From contig JACIYQ010000164.1 of the NCBI GenBank assembly GCA_014359855.1, forward strand, positions 1-9,352: a stretch of 9,352 nt of DNA. The letters run 5' to 3'. A program made the position numbers and the translations under genes. Below, piece after piece: positions 1 to 7,141 of this stretch. Position 1 is the first letter of the stretch; each line of letters opens with the position of its first letter. Origin of the DNA: Parvibaculum sp. Its GTDB lineage: Bacteria > Pseudomonadota > Alphaproteobacteria > Parvibaculales > Parvibaculaceae. The notes beneath the pieces were generated by a model. It worked only from the letters and a program-made list of their open reading frames with translations. It had not been told where the DNA came from and searched no databases.

Positions 1-1065
1 TCCACGCTTTTCAACGCGCTGACGCAGACGGCGAGCGCGCAGGCCGCGAACTATCCCTTCTGCACCATCGAACCGAATGTCGGTGAGGTGGCGGTGCCGG
101 ACCCGCGTCTCGACAAGCTCTGCAACGTCGCAAAGAGCAAGGAAATCATTCCGACGCGGCTTACCTTCGTCGACATCGCCGGCCTCGTGAAAGGCGCATC
201 GAAAGGCGAAGGCCTCGGCAACCAGTTCCTCGCGAACATTCGCGAGGTGGACGCGGTCGCCTATGTGCTGCGCTGCTTCGTTGACGACGACATCACCCAT
301 GTCGAGAACCGCATCGATCCGCTGGCCGACGCCGAAATCGTCGAAACGGAACTGATGCTCGCCGATCTCGACAGCCTCGAAAAACGCGTCGTCTCGAACG
401 AGAAGAAGGCGAAGGGTGGCGACAAGGACGCAAAGCTGCAGGTCGAGCTGATGAACCTCACGCTCGCCTATCTGCGCGAAGGAAAGCCCGCTCGCATCGC
501 GACCGCCGAAAACAAGATCGCCGACGACGACATGAAGGCATGGGAGGGACTGAACCTCCTCACCTCGAAACCCGTGCTCTATGTCTGCAACGTGGACGAG
601 GCTTCCGCCGCGACGGGCAACGAATATTCGAAGCTCGTCGAAGAGAAGGCGAAGGCCGAGGGCGCGCAATGGGTCGTGATCTCCGCGCGCATCGAGGAGG
701 AACTGGCGCAACTGCCGCCCGCCGACCGCGACGAATATCTCGAAACGTTGGGTCTCCACGAGCCCGGACTGTCGCGCCTCATCCGCGTCGGCTACACGCT
801 GCTCGATCTCATCACCTATTTCACGGTGGGTCCGAAGGAGACGCGTGCGTGGACGATCACGCGCGGCACCCGCGCGCCCGCCGCCGCGGGCGTCATCCAC
901 ACGGACTTCGAAAAAGGGTTCATCCGTGCAGAGACGATCTCCTATGACGACTACATATCGCTGGGCGGAGAACAGGGCGCGAAGGACGCGGGCAAGATGC
1001 GCCTCGAGGGCAAGGACTACGTGGTTCATGACGGCGATGTGATGCATTTCCGCTTCGCGAATTGA
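1..1065 (+). CDS. ychF: YchF/Obg-family ATPase (5' truncated by window edge)
   Basis: YchF is a ribosome-associated P-loop NTPase of the Obg family that prefers ATP and acts in the cytoplasm in translation and stress responses. The window opens inside the P-loop: the first residues are STLFNALT, so about 15 N-terminal residues carrying most of the G1 motif lie upstream. The visible part is 354 residues, and the whole would be close to the usual ~365. Residues 58-61 are the G3 motif DIAG, followed by LVKGASKGEGLG. Residues 197-200 are NVDE, the NxxE form of G4 that distinguishes YchF from true GTPases (NKxD). A lysine- and acid-rich helical stretch lies at about 110-140, and the C-terminal ~85 residues form the TGS domain ending FRFAN. 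A GTG at 88-90 is internal and not the real start. The family assignment is very secure. Confidence 0.97.
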   Translation, partial: STLFNALTQTASAQAANYPFCTIEPNVGEVAVPDPRLDKLCNVAKSKEIIPTRLTFVDIAGLVKGASKGEGLGNQFLANIREVDAVAYVLRCFVDDDITHVENRIDPLADAEIVETELMLADLDSLEKRVVSNEKKAKGGDKDAKLQVELMNLTLAYLREGKPARIATAENKIADDDMKAWEGLNLLTSKPVLYVCNVDEASAATGNEYSKLVEEKAKAEGAQWVVISARIEEELAQLPPADRDEYLETLGLHEPGLSRLIRVGYTLLDLITYFTVGPKETRAWTITRGTRAPAAAGVIHTDFEKGFIRAETISYDDYISLGGEQGAKDAGKMRLEGKDYVVHDGDVMHFRFAN

Positions 1066-1150
1066 GGAACATGGAGGCCATCACGGCACGGGTTCCGGCG
1101 GACGGGGACAAGTTTCCCCCGGGAGCGAAAACGGGGATAAAGAGCGGCGA

Positions 1151-1179
1151 CTGTCATCGAAATGTCATTGAAACGTCAC
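1151..1179 (+). promoter_or_regulatory. Pho-box-like array of three 7-mers
   Basis: Three heptamers, CTGTCAT (1151-1157), ATGTCAT (1162-1168) and ACGTCAC (1173-1179), are spaced by exactly 4 bp (CGAA, TGAA). This gives the 11-bp period of PhoB binding sites, and the first unit matches the PhoB half-site consensus CTGTCAT exactly. The direct repeats read toward the MaoC genes. No clear -10 box sits at the expected distance downstream, and the next start codon is 223 bp away with a repeat between, so the controlled transcript is uncertain. The pattern is seen directly; function is inferred. Confidence 0.5.
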
Positions 1180-1260
1180 ATGGACCTCGCCGGCCGCGCC
1201 GGAGAAAATCACTCCCCGGTTTGACGGCGAACGGCGGACGGGAACGAAAGATGAATAAAA

Positions 1261-1366
1261 ATTGTCCCCCCTTTTTCGTCGTTGCCGGGCTTGACCCGGC
1301 AATCCAGGGCCGCCCGCACGGAGCCACCGGCCCCTGGATGCCCGGATCAGGTCCGGGCATGACAAT
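1261..1366. repeat. Alphaproteobacterial REP-like palindromic element
   Basis: A long imperfect inverted repeat. The left arm has CCGGGCTTGACCCGGCAATC and CCAGGG; the right arm has CCCCTGGATGCCCGG and ATCAGGTCCGGGCATGAC. Outer ends ATTGTC (1261-1266) and GACAAT (1361-1366) also pair. Each arm holds a smaller hairpin (CCGGG..CCCGG on the left, GCCCGG..CCGGGC on the right). Elements of this look recur in intergenic regions of many alphaproteobacteria and are often mistranslated as peptides with GLDPAIQ and WMPGSGPGM, as they would be here. It sits 36 bp before a maoC start and could form a strong RNA hairpin in a leader transcript. Confidence 0.75.
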
Positions 1367-1402
1367 TCATTTGTATACAGAGCAAAAAATCTGACCCGGC
1401 GC

Positions 1403-1876
1403 ATGAGCGAGCCAAAATATTTCTGGGAAGATTTCCCCGTCGGCGAAACGGTCGAATTCGGCCGCAAGAACGTGACGAAGGAAGAAATCCTCGAATTCGC
1501 GAGCGAGTTCGACCCGCAGCCCTTCCACCTCGACGAGGAGGCGGCGAAGCAGTCGATCCTTGGCGGGCTCTGCGCGAGCGGCTGGCACTCCTGCGCCATG
1601 GCGATGCGCATGATGTGCGATGGCTACATTCTCGAAAGCGCCTCTCTGGGCGCGCCGGGCGTGGACGAGGTGCGCTGGAAGAAGCCCGTCTATGTTGACG
1701 ATGTGATCCGCCTACGGAGGACATGCACGGAACGCCGCGCCTCGAAGAGCCGTCCGGAAATGGGCCTCACGAAGTTCCGCACCGAGGTGCTGAACCAGAA
1801 GGACGAGGTCGTGATGACCATGGAAGGCTGGGCCATGTATGGCCGCCGTCATCCCGGCGAGGAGGCGGAGAGCTGA
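1403..1876 (+). CDS. MaoC-like hot-dog hydratase, first of a tandem pair
   Basis: This 157-residue single hot-dog protein belongs to the MaoC/(R)-specific enoyl-CoA hydratase family, which adds water to trans-2-enoyl-CoA or removes it from 3-hydroxyacyl-CoA in the cytoplasm. The hydratase-2 signature is present as FASEFDPQPFHLDEEAA, with the catalytic Asp37 and His42; Asn of the classic D-x-N-P-x-H is Gln39 here. GLCASGWHSCAMAMR follows as the long central helix. Length is typical. The ATG start lacks a strong Shine-Dalgarno sequence, but no better start was seen. The stop is 3 bp before the ATG of the next gene, so the two are almost surely co-transcribed. The exact substrate cannot be told. 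Confidence 0.9.
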   Translation: MSEPKYFWEDFPVGETVEFGRKNVTKEEILEFASEFDPQPFHLDEEAAKQSILGGLCASGWHSCAMAMRMMCDGYILESASLGAPGVDEVRWKKPVYVDDVIRLRRTCTERRASKSRPEMGLTKFRTEVLNQKDEVVMTMEGWAMYGRRHPGEEAES

Positions 1877-1879
1877 ACG

Positions 1880-2365
1880 ATGCCCTGGTTCGAAGACATA
1901 AAGATCGGCAGCCGCCTGGATCTGGGCAGCCACACCTTCACGGCGGAAGAGATCGTCGCCTTCGCGACGAAATACGATCCGCAATATTTTCATACCGATG
2001 CGGAAGCGGCGAAGGACGGCCCCTTCGGCACGTTGACGGCGAGCGGCTGGCATACCTCCGCGACCTGGATGAAGCTGATGATTGCCGCGCGGCAGGGCCG
2101 CGACGAACCGCTCGACGCCGATGGCCGCAAGCCGCCGGCAGGAGGCCCCTCCCCCGGCTTTCTCGACATGAAATGGCCGGCGCCGGTACGCGCGGGCGAT
2201 ACGATCAGCTATTCTTCGGAAGTGATCGAAAAACTCGACATGCGGACAAGGCCGGGCTGGGGCATTGTGAGGAGCCGCAATACCGGCGTGAACCAGAACG
2301 GCGAAACCGTGCTGAACTTCATCGGCCAGGGGCTGATCCAGCGGAGGCACCCGCGAGGCGAGTAG
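1880..2365 (+). CDS. MaoC-like hot-dog hydratase, second of a tandem pair
   Basis: A 161-residue single hot-dog protein, paralogous to the preceding gene. It shares the layout FATKYDPQYFHTDAEAAKDGPFG, then TASGWHTSATWMKLM, then a strand rich in KWPAPVRAGD. The catalytic pair is Asp33 and His38 in the D-P-Q-Y-F-H motif, so it should be active by itself. Between the central helix and the KWPAPV strand it has a loop (about residues 72-90, rich in Gly, Pro and Asp). A GAGGAGG-type ribosome site (1859 onward) lies inside the end of the first gene, fitting translational coupling. The two proteins might form mixed dimers, as some MaoC pairs do, but each keeps its own catalytic residues. Confidence 0.9.
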   Translation: MPWFEDIKIGSRLDLGSHTFTAEEIVAFATKYDPQYFHTDAEAAKDGPFGTLTASGWHTSATWMKLMIAARQGRDEPLDADGRKPPAGGPSPGFLDMKWPAPVRAGDTISYSSEVIEKLDMRTRPGWGIVRSRNTGVNQNGETVLNFIGQGLIQRRHPRGE

Positions 2366-2383
2366 ACAAGGAGGAGGAACGGG

Positions 2384-3061
2384 ATGGCACGCAAGGGCAA
2401 GGAAATCACGCTGAAGAGCGGCGACGGCGCCGACATCCTCTGCTACCACGCGAAAGCGGAGGGCACGCGCAAAGGTGGCCTCGTGCTGATCATGGAAATC
2501 TTCGGCGTCACCGCGCATATCAAGGATCTCTGCGACGGCTATACCGAACGCGGCTATGACGTGCTGGCACCGCAGCTCTACGACCGGCAGGTGAAGGACT
2601 TCCAGGCGACCTACTCCCAGGAGGACATTCAGGAATCGCTGAAGCTCCGCGCCGACAATCCTTACGAGAACACGGTGCTCGACGCGCAGATGTGCATCGA
2701 CAAGCTGCGCGCCGACGGCTGCGCGAAGGTCTTCATCACCGGCTATTGCTATGGCGGCACGGTGGCCTGGGTCGCGGCCTGCCGCGCGAACGGACTCGAC
2801 GCGGCGTCCTGCTATTACGGCGGCGCGATCAAGCAGTTCATCGATGAAAGCCCGAAATGCCCGACGATTTGCCACTTCGGCGAGAAGGACAAGGGCATCC
2901 CGCTGGAAGACGTGCGCACGATCGAGGCGGCGCGTCCGGAAGTGAAGGTCTATGTCTACGACGCCGACCACGGCTTCAACTCCGACCGCCGCAACAATTA
3001 TGACAAGGCAGCGGCGGAACTCGCGCTGAAGCGGACGCTGGCGCTGTTCGAGGGAGCGTGA
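2384..3061 (+). CDS. Dienelactone hydrolase family alpha/beta hydrolase
   Basis: This 225-residue cytoplasmic alpha/beta hydrolase fits the dienelactone hydrolase family, whose founder opens dienelactones in chlorocatechol breakdown. The nucleophile is Cys122 in the elbow GYCYGG, with Asp169 (GEKDKGIP) and His196 (DADHGFNSD) completing the triad. Glu38 in LIMEIFGV matches the conserved Glu that gates the cysteine. All key residues and the length are as expected. Translation starts at ATG 2384, with AAGGAGG at 2368-2374, 9 nt upstream. It lies 18 bp after the second maoC and probably belongs to the same operon. Many members are not true dienelactone hydrolases, so the substrate is open. Confidence 0.92.
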   Translation: MARKGKEITLKSGDGADILCYHAKAEGTRKGGLVLIMEIFGVTAHIKDLCDGYTERGYDVLAPQLYDRQVKDFQATYSQEDIQESLKLRADNPYENTVLDAQMCIDKLRADGCAKVFITGYCYGGTVAWVAACRANGLDAASCYYGGAIKQFIDESPKCPTICHFGEKDKGIPLEDVRTIEAARPEVKVYVYDADHGFNSDRRNNYDKAAAELALKRTLALFEGA

Positions 3062-3103
3062 GGCGCAGGTAAAGGGTAACTCAATCAACGGAGGTTCGTG
3101 TCG

Positions 3104-3604
3104 ATGGCTTTTGATCGGTACGAAGAACCCTTCGTCGCCAAAACGGCGGCAAGCGAAAAAGTCCGATACCTTTACAAATACTCCGCGTTTGACGATGAGC
3201 GACTGAACGACCTGGTTACAAATGAAAGAATCCCTCTCTCTCGACCGTTAGCCTTCAACGATCCGTGGGATTGCAGGGTCTGGTATAATTGTGATTTGTC
3301 CGACCCCTCCTCTATCGAGGATCAGATCAGTTTTTATATACAACCAACAAAGAAAACGTCCCCCAATCTCTCAGAGAATGAGATTGAACGACGAGCGCAG
3401 TTTTTCCGCGAGAATCCAAGAGAACTCAGCGCACGAGTCTCCGACATTTCGCGCGCAATGAATAAAGCGGTAGATGAATCCTATCGGGTGAGCTGCTTCT
3501 CTGGGACGCCATCGCCAGCGCTATCGACCAATTCACCCCTGCCGAATGCACCAACTACTTCATTCATGCCGGATATGAGCCGGAGTGATCGGAAATTGCT
3601 CTAG
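3104..3604 (+). pseudogene. DUF2971-family gene, truncated and fused to transposase DNA
   Basis: The N-terminal ~133 residues fit DUF2971, a family of unknown function often found in accessory DNA and defence neighbourhoods. Visible features are YLYKY (22-26), the hallmark FNDPWDC (51-57), and VSCFS near 129-133, after which family members normally continue with a Trp/His/Tyr-rich segment and another ~100 residues. Here the frame instead runs into the 3' end of an IS630-type transposase read out of frame, giving a meaningless tail rich in Ser, Pro and Thr that stops at 3602-3604. ATG 3104 is preferred over GTG 3098 because GGAGG at 3090-3094 is 9 nt from the ATG but only 3 nt from the GTG. 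GC is about 42-50% in sampled 60-bp lines, against about 70% in ychF, which fits recent acquisition. Confidence 0.7.
3490..3604 (+). mobile_element. 3' remnant of an IS630-family transposase
   Basis: In the frame starting at 3490 the DNA encodes ELLLWDAIASAIDQFTPAE, then CTNYFIHAGYEPE and a TGA at 3586-3588. This pattern (LWDAI..FTP.EC.NYF..AGY) is the C-terminal end of IS630-type transposases, recognised from memory of the family. Everything upstream in the transposase is missing. The bases after the stop, reading CTAGAGCAATTTCCGATCA on the minus strand, look like the terminal inverted repeat of such elements, with the TA at 3602-3603 as the usual IS630 target dinucleotide. The left junction lies around 3490-3502, abutting the DUF2971 sequence, and is a deletion joint rather than an insertion end. 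Confidence 0.65.
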
Positions 3605-3640
3605 GCTCGGGGTGGCATATCCTCGAAAGAAAGCAACGCC

Positions 3641-3781
3641 ATGAAGGACCCTACCACATCGGCGGCGGTGACATCGTCTGACGTATTCGACGCCCTGGAA
3701 AGCGTCTCGCGCCGCTGGCTGGCACGGGGTTGGCCGGAGAGCACGCGCCGTCCCGTGCCGTTTGCTTCCGACTCCGATTAG
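3641..3781 (+). CDS. Small hypothetical open frame, 46 residues
   Basis: An ATG-led frame of 46 codons just beyond the IS remnant, beginning MKDPTTSAAVTSSDVFDALE and ending PVPFASDSD. A purine-rich GAAAGAAAG lies upstream but is a poor ribosome site. The middle (SRRWLARGWPESTRR) is basic with two tryptophans. I do not recognise it. It may be a genuine small gene, the start of a gene cut short, or chance. It runs head-on toward the emrB gene on the other strand. Confidence 0.25.
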   Translation: MKDPTTSAAVTSSDVFDALESVSRRWLARGWPESTRRPVPFASDSD

Positions 3782-3790
3782 GTGTTGGGC

Positions 3791-3805
3791 CGCCGACAAT
3801 CGGCG
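3791..3805 (-). terminator. Short hairpin after emrB
   Basis: A perfect inverted repeat CGCCGA-CAA-TCGGCG lies 13 bp beyond the emrB stop. No T-run follows on either strand, so it is a weak candidate for an intrinsic terminator of the marR-emrA-emrB transcript; it may only stabilise the mRNA end. Confidence 0.3.
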
Positions 3806-3818
3806 CCAAGACCCGGCT

Positions 3819-5450
3819 TCACTGACCTCGCCAGGGCGCGTTCTGCGAGGAAGGCGTGTGACGCATGGCCTCACTTGCCTGTGTCGCCGGGCGCGCGGGC
3901 CTCCGGCGCATCATCAGCGCCGGGACAAGAGCGGCCAGGAAGATAACGCCGACGATAAAGAAGCTGTCGCGGTAGCCCAGCATATTGCCCTGGCTGTAAA
4001 TCACGCGGCCGAGATAGTTCATCGCCCCGGCCTGCCGGATTGCTTCCGGCACGCCGGCCTGCGCGAGCAAGCCGGTCACATCGTGCAACAAGCCGGTCGT
4101 CGCGCTGTTGCCCGCGTGCTGCGCCGCCGTGAAGCTGTCCACGTAGAGATGCGAGCGGCGCTCCAGGGCAATGGAAAGAAGATTGACGCCGAATGCACCG
4201 CCGAGCTGGCGCACGAAGTTGACCGCGCCAGAGCCTTGGCCGAGCAGCGTCATCGGCAGGGCCTTGAGGGCGCCGGCGTTCAGGCTCGGCATGATGAAGC
4301 CGAGACCGATCCGCCCCAACATGATCCACCAGGCGAACAGCCAGAACGACGTATTCGTGTCCACTCCGGTCATCAGGAACGAGGATAGCGCGAAGAGCGC
4401 CAAGCCGAACATGACCGTGGCATAGGCCGGCGTTTTGTCGCTCAGCCGCCCGGCGATGGGGAAGACGATAGCCAGGATCAGGCCCGCCGGCATCAGCAGC
4501 AGGCCCGAACGGGTCGGCGTGTAGCCCTGGATCGTCTGGGCGAACAGCGGAATCAAGAAGGTTGAGCCGAAGATACCCGCCCCGAAGATGAAGGCCACAA
4601 CCGAGGCCCCGGCATAGACCGGGTTTGTGAAAAGCTTGAGATTCAACATGGGTGTGGGTGCGCGCAATTCCCAGACGATGAAACCGATGCCCGTGACCAA
4701 GGCGAAGGCGAAATCGGTCAGGATCGAATCGGACAGCCAGCCATAGCGTTGTCCGTTCGACAATCCGTTCAGCAAGGTGACCAGGAACACTGCCAGTAGG
4801 CCGAAGCCGATCCAGTCAAACCGGCGCGGCGGACCGGAGGCTGCGCGCCCCGGCATGAAGAGCGTGGCAAGGAACAGGCCGATGAGGCAGAACGGCACGG
4901 CCATGAAGAAGACGTAACGCCAACTGAAGCTGTCCACCATGATGCCGCCCAAGGTTGGCCCCAGCGCCGGGGCCAACACCACGCCGATGCCGTAGATACC
5001 CATGGCCGAGCCGCGCTTTTCCGGCGGAAAGACCTGGAAGATCGTCTGCATCGCGAGCGGCTGGAGGATGCCGGCCGCGCCGCCCTGAAGGACGCGGGCC
5101 AGGATCAGTACGCCCTCGGCCGGAGCCAACCCGCCCATGATGGAGGCGACGATGAAGACCGTGACCGCCAGCATGAAGGTCGCGCGCTGGCCGAGGGTAT
5201 CGACCATCCAGGCGTTGAGCAGCATGGTCCCGGTCATCGCGGCAAGGAAGCCGGTGGACAGAAGCTGCGCCTTGTCCTGACCCATGCCGAAGGCGCCCAT
5301 GATGTCGGGCAAGGCCACGTTGACGATGGTGGCGGTCAGGATGGTCGCGATCGTGCCCATCATCACCGTCGCCGTGACCAGCCAGCGATAGGCTGGGCCG
5401 AAGCGGGCGAACAGCCCTTCGATGCTGTCCGGCCGTGGAGCACTAGTCAC
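3819..5450 (-). CDS. emrB: EmrB/QacA-type MFS drug efflux pump (DHA2, 14 helices)
   Basis: An inner-membrane proton-driven exporter of the DHA2 group of the major facilitator superfamily, 543 residues, the size expected for 14 transmembrane helices. Visible motifs are TATIVNVALPDI (39-50) in helix 1, the motif A region WMVDTLGQR (81-89), motif B LARVLQGGAAG (117-127) and the antiporter motif C GVVLAPALGPTLGG (156-169). WRYVFFMAVP follows, as in most EmrB proteins. The C-terminus is a short basic soluble tail. The GTG start (5448-5450) overlaps the end of emrA by 8 bp (GTGACTAG), so the two are translationally coupled; a GGAGG lies upstream within emrA. With EmrA it should form a channel-linked pump that expels hydrophobic drugs, uncouplers or acids. 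The drug range is unknown. Confidence 0.93.
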   Translation of the reverse strand: MTSAPRPDSIEGLFARFGPAYRWLVTATVMMGTIATILTATIVNVALPDIMGAFGMGQDKAQLLSTGFLAAMTGTMLLNAWMVDTLGQRATFMLAVTVFIVASIMGGLAPAEGVLILARVLQGGAAGILQPLAMQTIFQVFPPEKRGSAMGIYGIGVVLAPALGPTLGGIMVDSFSWRYVFFMAVPFCLIGLFLATLFMPGRAASGPPRRFDWIGFGLLAVFLVTLLNGLSNGQRYGWLSDSILTDFAFALVTGIGFIVWELRAPTPMLNLKLFTNPVYAGASVVAFIFGAGIFGSTFLIPLFAQTIQGYTPTRSGLLLMPAGLILAIVFPIAGRLSDKTPAYATVMFGLALFALSSFLMTGVDTNTSFWLFAWWIMLGRIGLGFIMPSLNAGALKALPMTLLGQGSGAVNFVRQLGGAFGVNLLSIALERRSHLYVDSFTAAQHAGNSATTGLLHDVTGLLAQAGVPEAIRQAGAMNYLGRVIYSQGNMLGYRDSFFIVGVIFLAALVPALMMRRRPARPATQASEAMRHTPSSQNAPWRGQ

Positions 5451-6627
5451 TTGCCCTGGCCTCCAGCTCCACCATCATGCCGGGCTTGAGTTCGCCGCCG
5501 TCTTGCACGACCGCGATGCGTACCGGAAGCCGCTGGGTGATCTTGGTGAAGTTGCCGCTCGGATTGGGGTTGGGCAGCAGGGCGAACTCGCTGGTGGCAG
5601 CCTGCCCGACGCGCGCGACCGTGCCCTCGAAGCGCCGCCCCGGCAAGGCATCCACGGTAATCGTGACGGTCTTTCCGGGCCGGAAAAAGCGGATGTCGGT
5701 CTCCTTGACGTTCGCCTCGACGCGCACGCGCTCCGGGTCATGCACCATCAGCAGACGCTGGCCGGGTGTGACATACTCGCCTTCGTCCACGAACACCTGG
5801 TCCACCACACCGTCGAACGGCATGACGATGATGCGGTCTTTGAGATCGAGAGCCGCGCGCTCCCGTTGCGCCTGCAGGCGTTGCTCCTCCGGACCAAGCT
5901 CCGCGAGCTGGGTGCGGAGTACCGTGAGTTCCTCGCGCGCGGCTTCGGCCTCGGCAAGGGAGGCGCGGGCATTCTCCAAGTTGGCCTGCGCGCTCAACGC
6001 CTGTTGTTTTGCCGTCTCCAGCGCCGCCCGCGTCTGGTCCAGGCGCGCACGGGTGATGGTGCCTCTCGGCGCCAGCTTCTCAGCCCGATCATTGTCCTGC
6101 CTGGCAAGATCGCGTTGCGCCGCCGCTGCGGCCAGCGCGGCCTCCGCAGCCCTTACCGCTGCCTGTTTGGCAGCAATCCGGCTCGTCGTCTGGCGGTCGG
6201 TCAGTGCGATTCGGGCCTCGATTTCCTCCCGGCGACGGGCGATGCCAGCGATCTGCGCATCAAGCTCCTGAATGTGCAGACGGCTTTCCCGGTCGTCGAT
6301 CCGGACCAGCACACCGCCGTTCCGGGCGGCATCTCCCTCGATGACCTCGACGGCCGTGACCCAGCCGGGAACCCGGCTGCTCAGGGCGATAATGTCGGCC
6401 GCGACGCGGGCATCCGTGACAAAGACGTGGGTGACCTGCTGATACAGCCACCAGCCCCCGGCTCCGAGAATGATGAGCGCCGCCAGGATCGCGCCATAGA
6501 GCCGCCATGGCCGCGCAGGGGCTGGCGGTGAAACTGACTCCGATGCCGTTTCCGTCTCGGTATCCGCGACCGGGGACAGATCGGTCTCATCGCTCTGGCG
6601 TTCCAGGTGACTCACAGGCTGATCCAT
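5443..6627 (-). CDS. emrA: EmrA/HlyD-type membrane fusion protein
   Basis: The periplasmic adaptor that links the EmrB pump to an outer-membrane channel. Of 394 residues, the first ~42 are acidic and cytoplasmic (many Glu, Thr, Ser, Pro). A single membrane anchor spans about 43-62 (LYGAILAALIILGAGGWWLY). The first half of the lipoyl-like domain (VTDARVAADIIALSSRVPGW) follows at about 70-90. A long alanine-rich coiled-coil hairpin runs over about 115-260. The second lipoyl half (VMPFDGVVDQVFVDEGEYV) and a beta barrel (VEANVKETDIRFFRPGKTV) complete it, ending PGMMVELEARASD. The start ATG is 3 bp after the marR stop. No outer-membrane TolC-like gene is in the window, so the pump must use one encoded elsewhere. 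Confidence 0.93.
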   Translation of the reverse strand: MDQPVSHLERQSDETDLSPVADTETETASESVSPPAPARPWRLYGAILAALIILGAGGWWLYQQVTHVFVTDARVAADIIALSSRVPGWVTAVEVIEGDAARNGGVLVRIDDRESRLHIQELDAQIAGIARRREEIEARIALTDRQTTSRIAAKQAAVRAAEAALAAAAAQRDLARQDNDRAEKLAPRGTITRARLDQTRAALETAKQQALSAQANLENARASLAEAEAAREELTVLRTQLAELGPEEQRLQAQRERAALDLKDRIIVMPFDGVVDQVFVDEGEYVTPGQRLLMVHDPERVRVEANVKETDIRFFRPGKTVTITVDALPGRRFEGTVARVGQAATSEFALLPNPNPSGNFTKITQRLPVRIAVVQDGGELKPGMMVELEARASD

Positions 6628-6630
6628 GGC

Positions 6631-7113
6631 TCACCTGTCCATCGGGGTTTCGTGCGCAAGCTGCATCGCTCTTGGCGTACCGCCCAACTTGCCGGCGATC
6701 TGCTCGAAGACCTTCAGACAGGTCGTCACCTCGGTATGGGATATGCCGGAGAAGATTTCCGCGCGCACTGCCGCCGCAGTCTCTTCGATCCGTTCCAGGA
6801 CGGGGGCGGCCTCTGCACGCAGGTGAACCGATTTGGTGCGGCGGTCGGCGGATTCTGTCCGGCGCTCGATCAGCCCCTCGGCCTCAAGCCTGTCGAGGGT
6901 GCGCACAAGGGTCGGTCCCTGTACCCCGACCGCCTCGGCCAGTTCCCGCTGGGTTACCGATTCGGGCAGGCGAGAGAGATGTAACAACGTCAACCAGCGG
7001 GACTCAGTGAAGCCAAAGGTGGCCAGCCGCCGGTCGATCTCGGCGCGCCACAGCCGGGCGACCAAGCCGAGGCGGAGGCCGAATTGTTCCTGATCGTTGA
7101 GAGGCTTTGTCAT
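6631..7113 (-). CDS. MarR-family transcriptional regulator of the emrAB operon
   Basis: A 160-residue winged-helix repressor of the MarR/SlyA type, which as a dimer would block its operon until a ligand binds. The helix-turn-helix spans about 53-80 (VTQRELAEAVGVQGPTLVRT then LDRLEAEGLIER). The wing carries the conserved D90-R91-R92 in ADRRTKSVHL. Flanking helices form the dimer part. The start ATG 7111-7113 is chosen over a longer frame opening at TTG 7168-7170, because that TTG lies in the -35 box of the promoter and would not be transcribed. The stop is 3 bp before emrA, so regulator, adaptor and pump form one operon with likely autorepression. The ribosome site (GCAGGCAATGAG) is weak. Confidence 0.9.
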   Translation of the reverse strand: MTKPLNDQEQFGLRLGLVARLWRAEIDRRLATFGFTESRWLTLLHLSRLPESVTQRELAEAVGVQGPTLVRTLDRLEAEGLIERRTESADRRTKSVHLRAEAAPVLERIEETAAAVRAEIFSGISHTEVTTCLKVFEQIAGKLGGTPRAMQLAHETPMDR

Positions 7114-7141
7114 CTCATTGCCTGCATGGTTGCCGTACTGT

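Larger units (their letters stand above)
1066..1402. other. Intergenic region between ychF and the first maoC gene
   Basis: This 337-bp stretch shows no convincing gene. It holds a GGGGA/TCCCC inverted repeat (1104-1108 and 1115-1119) without a following T-run, the Pho-box-like array at 1151-1179, and the palindromic repeat at 1261-1366. No good terminator for ychF was seen. The 110-codon open frame that crosses the region on the + strand is mostly a translation of the repeat. Confidence 0.7.

Noticed and set aside
1104..1119. GGGGA-CAAGTT-TCCCC as terminator of ychF
   Set aside because: Short stem, no T-run on either side, and 38 bp past the stop; not enough to call a terminator.
1062..1394. 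110-codon + strand frame in the ychF-maoC gap
   Set aside because: Its second half is the typical mistranslation of the palindromic repeat (GLDPAIQ, WMPGSGPGM), and its first half has no family features or ribosome site.
1712..3088. 458-codon minus-strand frame across the maoC and hydrolase genes
   Set aside because: It is antisense to three genes with intact catalytic motifs; long mirror frames are common in GC-rich DNA, and the product has no recognisable domain.
3062..3103. A second copy of the tRNA-Met 3' end as a left attachment site
   Set aside because: I looked by eye for GCGGAGGACGGACTCGAACC and shorter parts here and elsewhere; none was convincing, so no attachment-site pair is claimed.
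5422..6531. 369-codon + strand frame opposite emrA
   Set aside because: The minus-strand EmrA shows anchor, lipoyl, coiled-coil and barrel regions in order; the + strand product looks like no known protein.
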